From contig JBJOLU010000116.1 in NCBI GenBank assembly GCA_046052705.1, forward strand, positions 1 to 5,141: a stretch of DNA of 5,141 nucleotides, in the 5' to 3' direction. The position numbers were made by a program, and so were the translations under genes. The stretch comes from JBBATK01 sp046052705 (GTDB lineage: Bacteria; Bacteroidota; Ignavibacteria; Kapaibacteriales; NICIL-2). Below the pieces are notes generated by a model that saw only the letters and a list, made by a program, of their open reading frames with translations, searched no databases and was not told where the DNA came from. Positions 1-4,599 of this stretch are shown piece after piece (within the stretch, counting starts at the first letter, position 1; each line of letters starts with the position of its first letter).

Positions 1-1182
1 ATTCGCAACATGCAAGCAGCAGACATCAACCAGAACTACTACTGTGTAGTAACCGGTGTGTGCGGCTCGCAGACCTCCAAGCAGGGTGGCTTCTACGTAT
101 CGCAAATCACGGTACAGAACCAGCCGGCAAATCAGGAAGTATGCTCGGGTAAAGACGCAAGCCTGATGGTAAGCGCAAGCTCGAACATTCCGAATGTAGT
201 GTACAGCTATCAGTGGCGCTTAAATGGCACCGCCATCAGCACCAGCGATGCGAACTACTCCGGTGCAAACACCAGCTCGCTGACAATCAAGAACGCAAGT
301 GGCACCCTTGCCGGTGATTACACAGTACTCATCAAGGCAAACCCCACAGGCGCAACCATCCTCTCGGATGCAGCAACAATCACCGTCATCAGCGCGCCGG
401 TAATCGGCACACAGCCTCAGAACGTAACAGTATGTAACGGCGAGAAGGCATCGATGACAGTAGCAGCAACGGGCGGAACACTGAGCTATCAGTGGAAAGT
501 TGGAGCAGCGAACATTCCGGGTGCAACATCTGCAACAGTAGAAGTAGCATCGGTAGATATGTCTCTCAACGGCGCGAAGGTAACTTGCGTCATCACCAAC
601 AACTGCGGTGAAACCACCTCGAGCGAAGCAATCTTGACGGTAAACGACAAGCCTGCAATCACAACAGGACCGGCAAACACAGCAGTGGTAATTGGCAGCA
701 ACTTTGTGCTGAGCGTAGTAGCAACGAATGCAACAAGCTATCAGTGGAAGAAGGATGGCGCGTCTATCCCCGGAGCAACCACAGCAACGTACACACTGAG
801 CAGCTTTACAGCAGCAATGGCAGGTAAGTACACATGCGATGTAACCAACAGCTGTGGCACGGTAAGCTCGGATGCAGCAAACTTGACGGTATCAGGCCGT
901 GAAGAAGAAGCAGAAGCAGCAGGCTTTGCCCTAGCATACGCAGTACCTACACCTACCTTTACCAGCGCACGTATTGAGTTCACCATGCCATCGGCACAAG
1001 CAGCACGAATCGTGATGCACGATGCATTTGGCCGTGAAGTGGCAGTATTGTTCGATGGAATGGCAAATGCCGGCATCACAACAGTAGTGGCAGATGCAGC
1101 AGGCCTGAGCAGTGGTGTGTACACATACACACTCACCAGCGGCTCGCATGCAATCACCCGCCGCATGGTGGTATCGAAGTAA
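1..1182 (+). CDS. Secreted Ig-like domain protein with T9SS C-terminal sorting domain (5' partial)
   Basis: The reading frame is open from the first base, so the true start lies upstream; the ATG at 10 falls inside an Ig-like domain and is not the start. Numbering from base 1 (393 visible residues): the end of one Ig-like domain (1-38, YYCVVTGVCG), then three more at about 41-129, 133-214 and 217-297. Each has the YQW(K/R) strand and a G-x-Y/V-T-C-x-V/I-T-N-x-C-G type ending, although the second domain has lost the late Cys. An acidic/Ala linker (about 298-312, GREEEAEAAG) leads to a C-terminal domain (about 313-393) with FGREVAVLFDG, a Gly, LSSGVYTYTL and a final RRMVVSK. This is the pattern of the type A T9SS sorting domain, which directs export across the outer membrane and is usually cleaved there. 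The protein is probably a cell-surface or secreted adhesin-like or structural protein; its ligand is unknown. Ala codons are strongly biased to GCA (16 of 18 in the last 280 bases), unlike the E2 gene. Confidence 0.9.
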   Translation: MRNMQAADINQNYYCVVTGVCGSQTSKQGGFYVSQITVQNQPANQEVCSGKDASLMVSASSNIPNVVYSYQWRLNGTAISTSDANYSGANTSSLTIKNASGTLAGDYTVLIKANPTGATILSDAATITVISAPVIGTQPQNVTVCNGEKASMTVAATGGTLSYQWKVGAANIPGATSATVEVASVDMSLNGAKVTCVITNNCGETTSSEAILTVNDKPAITTGPANTAVVIGSNFVLSVVATNATSYQWKKDGASIPGATTATYTLSSFTAAMAGKYTCDVTNSCGTVSSDAANLTVSGREEEAEAAGFALAYAVPTPTFTSARIEFTMPSAQAARIVMHDAFGREVAVLFDGMANAGITTVVADAAGLSSGVYTYTLTSGSHAITRRMVVSK

Positions 1183-1207
1183 GCAGGTAGCGCGACAACA
1201 TAGAACA

Positions 1208-1237
1208 AGGGTTCATTCAATACAATGAATGAACCCT
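1208..1237 (+). other. Perfect 12-bp hairpin downstream of the Ig-like gene
   Basis: AGGGTTCATTCA (1208-1219) and TGAATGAACCCT (1226-1237) are exact reverse complements separated by a 6-base loop. The hairpin begins 25 bases after the stop codon. No U-tract follows, so it is not a canonical intrinsic terminator. It may protect the mRNA 3' end or assist the true terminator about 50 bases downstream. Confidence 0.6.
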
Positions 1238-1290
1238 GTGTTCGGAAGCGATTTGGATAGCATTTCAAAAAGCGATTCCAAAAACGAAAA

Positions 1291-1320
1291 GGGCAGGAGA
1301 TTTCTCCTGCCCTTTTTTTT
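1291..1320 (+). terminator. Intrinsic terminator for the Ig-like/T9SS gene
   Basis: GGGCAGGAGA (1291-1300) pairs with TCTCCTGCCC (1303-1312). The hairpin is GC-rich with a realistic loop of four bases and is followed at once by eight T (1313-1320). Four A before the stem extend the pairing. It lies about 110 bases after the stop codon of the upstream gene and is oriented to end its transcript. Confidence 0.92.
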
Positions 1321-1384
1321 GGTTGCTTTTTTATAATTACAAATACTACAGGAAGTTAGGTTTGATGCTAAGTACGCGTACCCT

Positions 1385-1455
1385 CATCACCATCTACCCG
1401 GCCGCAACAAACTCTCAACGCACTCCAAACATGACGACAACATGACCATCTACCC
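1385..1455. repeat. Spaced 15-bp direct repeat in intergenic DNA
   Basis: CATCACCATCTACCC (1385-1399) recurs as CATGACCATCTACCC (1441-1455) with one mismatch. Both copies lie between the two terminators in DNA with no gene. No function is evident, and a short chance match or an eroded duplication is possible. Confidence 0.4.
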
Positions 1456-1457
1456 AC

Positions 1458-1494
1458 AAAAAAAGCCGTGAGAAAAACTTCTCACGGCTTTTTT
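1458..1494 (-). terminator. Intrinsic terminator of tRNA-Pro (bidirectional form)
   Basis: GCCGTGAGAA (1465-1474) pairs with TTCTCACGGC (1479-1488) around a 4-base loop. On the minus strand the stem is followed by seven T (complement of 1458-1464). It starts only a few bases beyond the 3' end of the tRNA, so it is well placed to end the tRNA transcript. The other strand has six T after the stem (1489-1494), so it could also stop any read-through from the left. Confidence 0.9.
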
Positions 1495-1498
1495 GATG

Positions 1499-1573
1499 TC
1501 GGGGCGGCGGGATTCGAACTCGCGACCCCCTGCTCCCAAAGCAGGTGCGCTAACCGGGCTGCGCTACGCCCCG
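1499..1573 (-). tRNA. tRNA-Pro (anticodon UGG)
   Basis: The minus strand folds into a complete 75-base cloverleaf. The acceptor stem CGGGGCG pairs with CGCCCCG, and the discriminator base is A. The D stem is GCGC/GCGC with loop AGCCCGGTTA. The anticodon stem CCTGC/GCAGG holds loop TTTGGGA, placing anticodon TGG at 1536-1538. The variable loop is GGGTC, and the T loop TTCGAAT is canonical. This reads proline CCN codons, especially CCA and CCG. The CCA tail is not encoded (ACA follows the acceptor stem), so it must be added after transcription. The T stem GCGAG/CCCGC contains one A-C mismatch (positions 52 and 62). The gene is single, with a dedicated terminator 5 bases downstream. I could not identify its promoter upstream of 1573. 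Confidence 0.96.
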
Positions 1574-1663
1574 AAACGTTGAGGCGCGGTGCAATGCTTT
1601 TGTGAGTTTATGTATGATCACATGTGTTTCCACGTGTGCACTCCGGGCATCGCGCTGCGCTAA

Positions 1664-1745
1664 CGAAGTGCAAAGATGCTGAACTTCGGGCACGCGGGCA
1701 ACTTTGCCTGCGCGCGCGCTCAACGCAACTCACTCGCGTTCAGCA
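1664..1745. other. Cluster of overlapping inverted repeats, possible structured RNA or DNA
   Basis: Several exact arms fall within 82 bases: CGAAGT (1664-1669) with ACTTCG (1683-1688); GCAAAG (1670-1675) with CTTTGC (1702-1707); TGCTGAAC (1677-1684) with GTTCAGCA (1738-1745); AACGC (1722-1726) with GCGTT (1736-1740). A strong local hairpin, CGCGGGCAA/TTGCCTGCG (1693-1712), has one G-U pair. Some of these compete with each other. It matches no RNA family I recognise, and no U-tract follows. Confidence 0.4.
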
Positions 1746-1795
1746 GCACGCACAACACATCCTGCGTGCTCCTTCAACAATCGTACGTCCGATGG

Positions 1796-1830
1796 CACCT
1801 TAGGCTGATATCACCTTAGGCTGATATCAC
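1796..1830. repeat. 16-bp tandem duplication
   Basis: CACCTTAGGCTGATAT occurs twice head to tail (1796-1811 and 1812-1827) with perfect identity, then CAC begins a third copy. Each unit contains the GATATC palindrome across or near the junction. The elements GCT, GATA and TCAC appear in the same order in the larger repeat array at 2574-2679. Function is unknown. Confidence 0.9.
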
Positions 1831-1860
1831 ACATTATCCTTTCACCTGCTCGTGGCGCGC

Positions 1861-1929
1861 AAAGAAGAGAATTCTGCGTTGAGTGAAGTGGAGAGAGAAG
1901 AGCAGAGTGAGTCGGAGAGTGAAGAGGCG
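1861..1929. repeat. Purine-rich tract with GAGTGAAG-like repeats
   Basis: About 70 bases are strongly purine-biased on the plus strand, with irregular recurrences of GAGTGAAG (near 1881), AGAGTGAG (near 1904) and GAGAGTGAAGAGG (1915-1927). On the other strand this gives Leu/Phe/Thr-rich open frames that look like low-complexity translation rather than protein. It is probably a degenerate simple repeat. Confidence 0.5.
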
Positions 1930-2105
1930 AACGCAGCATACACTCCATCGTTCATCCTTCACGAACGGGTTCCTGAACGCTAGTGAACAATTCTTTATTC
2001 CAAAGTGAAACAAGGCGCGAGTGAGCGTCGTTATTACATAGTAGCCACTGCGCCGGGTTTGCGCAGGATTTTTCATTCGTGGTGAACAGGTTGTTCGAGT
2101 ACTTC

Positions 2106-2110
2106 GGTGA
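2106..2110 (+). promoter_or_regulatory. Ribosome binding site of the SRPBCC gene
   Basis: GGTGA lies 6 bases before the ATG at 2117 and is complementary to the 3' end of 16S rRNA. An in-frame TAA at 2111-2113 sits between this site and the ATG, so no further-upstream start in this frame is possible. Confidence 0.6.
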
Positions 2111-2116
2111 TAACTT

Positions 2117-2566
2117 ATGTCGTACACCCCCACTAATAGAACATATGTGCTGCAGTTACGACGCACTATCAAGGTGCCGCTGCAGCGATTGTACCAGGCT
2201 ATGGAGCGCGATGAAGACAGATCTGCCTGGCTTCATTGTAACACCACGGTGCAGCCGGTGATTGGAGGAATGTTCCAATCTGCTAATGGCGCCGATGCAG
2301 AGTTTCTGGAGCTTCATCCGCATGAGCTGTGGCGCTTAGAGTGGAAGAATCCGCGCCATAAGCCGGGCTCGGAAGTGGTGATAAAGTTCGTAAAGAATGG
2401 CCGGTGGGAAACTACCATTTACGTTCGGCATTGGCGAATTCGTTGCAAAAGCGATTACGAGGAGCTGCATAACGGATGGCGGCGCGTGCTCGATTCGCTG
2501 GAAACCTACCTGGAGCGCGGTCAATTCGAAGATTCCGACCCCGATGTACCGCAAAGCGCTCTGTAA
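2117..2566 (+). CDS. SRPBCC/AHSA1-like (START-fold) domain protein, 149 residues
   Basis: The protein fills one SRPBCC domain of typical length. The N-terminal strand and first helix (about 9-30, YVLQLRRTIKVPLQRLYQAM) match the way AHSA1-like proteins begin with a strand followed by 'p.e.vw.a.t'. Alternating strands follow (62-107, including FLELHPHELWRLEWKN, VVIKFVKN and TTIYVRHWRI). The protein closes with the long helix that covers the pocket (about 113-135, DYEELHNGWRRVLDSLETYLERG). That last segment strongly resembles the 'lh.gW...ld.L..yle' ending of AHSA1-family proteins. The fold binds hydrophobic ligands or partner proteins; the ligand here cannot be read from sequence. There is no signal peptide or membrane segment, so it is probably cytosolic. 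The acidic tail (136-149) lies outside the domain. The start is fixed by an upstream in-frame stop and a GGTGA site. It stands alone, with no terminator seen before the repeat array that follows. A direct Hsp90 role should not be assumed from the family name. Confidence 0.85.
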   Translation: MSYTPTNRTYVLQLRRTIKVPLQRLYQAMERDEDRSAWLHCNTTVQPVIGGMFQSANGADAEFLELHPHELWRLEWKNPRHKPGSEVVIKFVKNGRWETTIYVRHWRIRCKSDYEELHNGWRRVLDSLETYLERGQFEDSDPDVPQSAL

Positions 2567-2573
2567 AGTTTGA

Positions 2574-2679
2574 GTTACGGGCTCTAATGCAATCACGTCA
2601 CGATTGCTCTGACATAATCACGTCACGAGCTCTGATATAATCACGTAACGAGCTCTGATATAATCACGTAACCGGCTCC
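2574..2679. repeat. Degenerate tandem array of ~23-bp repeats upstream of the E2 gene
   Basis: The array has a partial copy (2574-2590), then 2591-2615 (25 bp, two extra bases), 2616-2638 (23 bp), 2639-2661 (23 bp) and a partial copy (2662-2679). Full units run AATCACGT, then (C/A)ACGAGCTC, then TGATAT. The two central copies differ from each other by a single base. The GAGCTC core is self-complementary, so neighbouring copies can also pair as inverted repeats (2627-2632 with 2650-2655). Copy junctions create TATAAT at 2636 and 2659. GCAATC (2589-2594) and GATTGC (2602-2607) form a small hairpin in the first copy. The array begins 7 bases after the SRPBCC stop codon and ends about 60 bases before the putative E2 promoter. 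There are no spacers, so it is not a CRISPR array. Confidence 0.9.
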
Positions 2680-2737
2680 ACACACATCCCCTTACGCAAC
2701 GCTACAAATATCTCTGCGCTCCCAAATGGCAGCGAAG

Positions 2738-2768
2738 TTGGTCAGGAAAGGCCATAGTGCTATTTTTG
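2738..2768 (+). promoter_or_regulatory. Putative Bacteroidota-type promoter for the E2 gene
   Basis: TTG (2738-2740) is followed after 20 bases by TATTTTTG (2761-2768). This fits the TTG / TAnnTTTG elements described for Bacteroides and Flavobacterium sigma factors. Transcription would start a few bases later, leaving a leader of about 30 bases with a Shine-Dalgarno site before the ATG at 2804. It lies inside the longer open frame beginning at 2726, which argues against that upstream start. The match is short and the host phylum is inferred. Confidence 0.4.
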
Positions 2769-2790
2769 CCGACCTCAGGAACGTCATCAC

Positions 2791-2795
2791 GGAGA
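2791..2795 (+). promoter_or_regulatory. Ribosome binding site that decides the E2 start
   Basis: GGAGA lies 8 bases before the ATG at 2804. The ATG at 2726, the first in the frame, has no comparable purine motif. The protein from 2804 begins MSVEVVMPKMGES, the usual first residues of a lipoyl domain. Confidence 0.65.
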
Positions 2796-2803
2796 ACGAA
2801 TAC

Positions 2804-4570
2804 ATGTCTGTAGAAGTTGTTATGCCCAAAATGGGCGAGAGCATTCAAGAAGGGAAAATTCTTCGCTGGTTGAAGAAACCTGGTGACACCATCGAGCGCG
2901 ATGAAACGCTGCTCGAGATTTCCACCGATAAAGTAGATACGGAAGTGCCTTCGCCGGTGGCCGGTGTGGTGGCTCAGCTGCTATTTCAAGAAAATGATAC
3001 CGTAGAAGTGGGTAAAGTGATTGCCATCATCGGCAATTCCGCTTCGGATGTGGTGACTGCCCCAGCGGCAGCGTCTGCACCTGTAGCTGCTCCGGCACCT
3101 GCACCTGCTCCGGCACCTGCACCTGCTCCGGCCCCCGCACCTGTAGCTGCACCGGCATCAACACCCGCACCTGCACCCGCCGCAGCTCCTGCTTCCGCAG
3201 CGTCGGCAGTGGATGTGGTGATGCCCAAGATGGGTGAGTCTATTCAAGAAGGCAAAGTGTTGCGCTGGCTGAAGAATGTAGGCGATGTGGTTGAGCGCGA
3301 TGAAACACTGCTCGAAATTTCTACCGATAAAGTTGATACCGAAGTTCCTTCGCCCGTTGCGGGAACGCTCGTGGAGCGTTTGGCCAACGAGGGCGATGTA
3401 ATGGAAGTGGGTAAAGTGCTCGCACGCATTTCCTCCGGAGCCGCTGTTAGCGCTGCATCTGCGCCTGCAGCACCGGTAGCTTCAGCGCCTGCAGTTGCTG
3501 TAGCTGCTGCACCTTCCGCTCCTGCTGTATCGCATGCCGCCGCGGCTCATGCTTCTCATGCTCCGGGCCTGCCCATACCTCGTACGTCGGGCAATAGATT
3601 TTACTCACCCCTTGTACGCACTATTGCGCAATCAGAAGGTGTGTCTCTGGCTGAGTTGGATTCTTTGCAGGGCACCGGTATTGGCGGAAGAGTAACCAAG
3701 AACGATTTACATTCGTATATCGCATCGCGCGGTTCACGTCCGGCAGCAGTTTCTGCACCGGCACCGACTGTGGCTGTGCCTGTTTCAGCACCCGCACCGG
3801 CCCCCGTTGCAGTAGTATCTACAGCCCCCGCTTTGAGCATTGGCAGCGATGGTGGATCCGATCGTGAGATCATCCCCATGGATCGTGTTCGCACCTTGAT
3901 TGCCGATCACATGGTTCGCTCCAAGCTTACCTCGCCGCATGTTACCAGCGTGGCTGAAGCAGATATCACCGGCATCGTGCGCTTGCGCGAAAGCCGTAAG
4001 GCCTCCTTCGAAAAACAACACGGGTTCAAGCTTACGCTTACCCCGTTCTTTGTTCAGGCAATTGTGGATGCGGTAAAGCAGTTCCCGCTTGTGAACGTGA
4101 GCGTAGACGGTACAAACATCATTCGCTACAAGAATGTGAACCTTGGCTTTGCCACCTTGTTACCCGATGGTAATCTTATCGTTCCGGTGATCAAGAAATC
4201 CGAAATGCTCAGCACCCACGGCATCGCTGCATCGATCAATGATCTGGCAAATCGTGCTCGCACCAAGAAACTATCTCCGGATGATATTCAGGGCGGAACT
4301 ATCTCGTTGACCAACATGGGGCCATGGGGTTCGTTGTTCGGTACGCCCGTAATTAACCAACCGCAAACCGCCATCATCGGTGTGTATGCCGTGCAGAAGC
4401 GCGCCGTGGTGAAGGAAGTAAATGGCGAAGACGCTATCCTTATTCGCCACATGATGTATGTGTCCATCACTTACGATCACCGCGTGATCGATGGCGCACT
4501 GGGTTCGGGTTGCTTGAATGCAATCGTGAAGAACCTGGAAGCAATGAACTCAGACACAGTGTCTATCTAA
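2804..4570 (+). CDS. 2-oxo acid dehydrogenase E2 (dihydrolipoyl acyltransferase) with two lipoyl domains
   Basis: This is the E2 core of a 2-oxo acid dehydrogenase complex. It takes the acyl group from E1 on a swinging lipoyl arm, passes it to CoA, and hands reduced lipoamide to E3. Of 588 residues, lipoyl domain 1 is 1-78 (Lys43 in STDKVDTEV is the lipoylation site). An Ala/Pro linker spans 85-135, then lipoyl domain 2 is 137-211 (Lys176 in the same motif). A second Ala/Pro/His linker leads to the E3-binding domain at about 265-306 (SPLVRTIAQSEGVSL, GTGIGGRVTKNDL). A third linker leads to the catalytic domain at about 355-585, with DGNLIVPVIK, GGTISLTNMGPWGS and the active-site motif YDHRVIDG (His559, Asp563). 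All key residues are present. TPVINQPQTAIIG resembles succinyltransferase/branched-chain E2s more than pyruvate-type E2s, and two lipoyl domains with TDKVDTE recall the actinobacterial SucB-type protein. Substrate (2-oxoglutarate, branched-chain or pyruvate) is undecided, so no symbol is given. No E1, E3 or lipoate genes are in view. The start at 2804 is preferred to 2726, which would add 26 residues unlike the family. Confidence 0.93.
   Translation: MSVEVVMPKMGESIQEGKILRWLKKPGDTIERDETLLEISTDKVDTEVPSPVAGVVAQLLFQENDTVEVGKVIAIIGNSASDVVTAPAAASAPVAAPAPAPAPAPAPAPAPAPVAAPASTPAPAPAAAPASAASAVDVVMPKMGESIQEGKVLRWLKNVGDVVERDETLLEISTDKVDTEVPSPVAGTLVERLANEGDVMEVGKVLARISSGAAVSAASAPAAPVASAPAVAVAAAPSAPAVSHAAAAHASHAPGLPIPRTSGNRFYSPLVRTIAQSEGVSLAELDSLQGTGIGGRVTKNDLHSYIASRGSRPAAVSAPAPTVAVPVSAPAPAPVAVVSTAPALSIGSDGGSDREIIPMDRVRTLIADHMVRSKLTSPHVTSVAEADITGIVRLRESRKASFEKQHGFKLTLTPFFVQAIVDAVKQFPLVNVSVDGTNIIRYKNVNLGFATLLPDGNLIVPVIKKSEMLSTHGIAASINDLANRARTKKLSPDDIQGGTISLTNMGPWGSLFGTPVINQPQTAIIGVYAVQKRAVVKEVNGEDAILIRHMMYVSITYDHRVIDGALGSGCLNAIVKNLEAMNSDTVSI
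3089..3142 (+). repeat. Three 18-bp in-frame repeats coding the Ala-Pro linker
   Basis: The unit GCTCCGGCACCTGCACCT occurs at 3089-3106 and 3107-3124 (identical) and at 3125-3142 (two changes). Each codes APAPAP, together residues 96-113 of the E2. The block is flanked by the direct repeat GCACCTGTAGCTGC (3077-3090 and 3137-3150). The 18-bp unit keeps the frame, so copy-number change would only lengthen or shorten the flexible linker between the lipoyl domains. Confidence 0.88.
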
Positions 4571-4599
4571 CATCATCGGTGCATCCGTGCCGTAGGTGC

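Larger units (their letters stand above)
1574..2116. other. Long intergenic region without a credible gene
   Basis: These 543 bases separate the tRNA gene (transcribed leftward) from the SRPBCC gene (transcribed rightward), so promoters for both should lie here. I see no clear -35/-10 or TTG/TAnnTTTG pair next to either gene. The region holds a cluster of inverted repeats (1664-1745), a 16-bp tandem duplication (1796-1830), a purine-rich repeat tract (1861-1929) and a small imperfect palindrome at 1958-1987 (TTCAC...GTGAA). The only long open frame, minus strand 1834-2172, has low-complexity Arg/Phe/Leu/Thr composition and overlaps the next gene, so I do not call it. Confidence 0.7.

Noticed and set aside
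741..1268. Minus-strand open frames opposite the Ig-like gene
   Set aside because: They mirror the codon-biased plus-strand gene, which has clear domains; the minus frames have none.
1574..1640. Promoter for tRNA-Pro
   Set aside because: On the minus strand I found no TAnnTTTG element and only a weak TAAACT with no matching upstream hexamer.
1834..2172. Minus-strand open frame of 112 codons
   Set aside because: Its composition is low-complexity Arg/Phe/Leu/Thr dictated by the purine-rich plus strand. It has no recognisable domain and it overlaps the well-supported start of the SRPBCC gene.
2636..2664. TATAAT hexamers at the repeat junctions as promoters
   Set aside because: No TTGACA-like element lies 16-18 bases upstream of either, and the hexamer is a by-product of the repeat unit.
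2574..2679. Possible CRISPR array
   Set aside because: The copies are directly abutting with no unique spacers, and no cas gene is nearby.
2986..3228. Minus-strand Gly/Ala-rich frame opposite the E2 linker
   Set aside because: It is the complement of the Ala-Pro repeat coding sequence and has no independent support.
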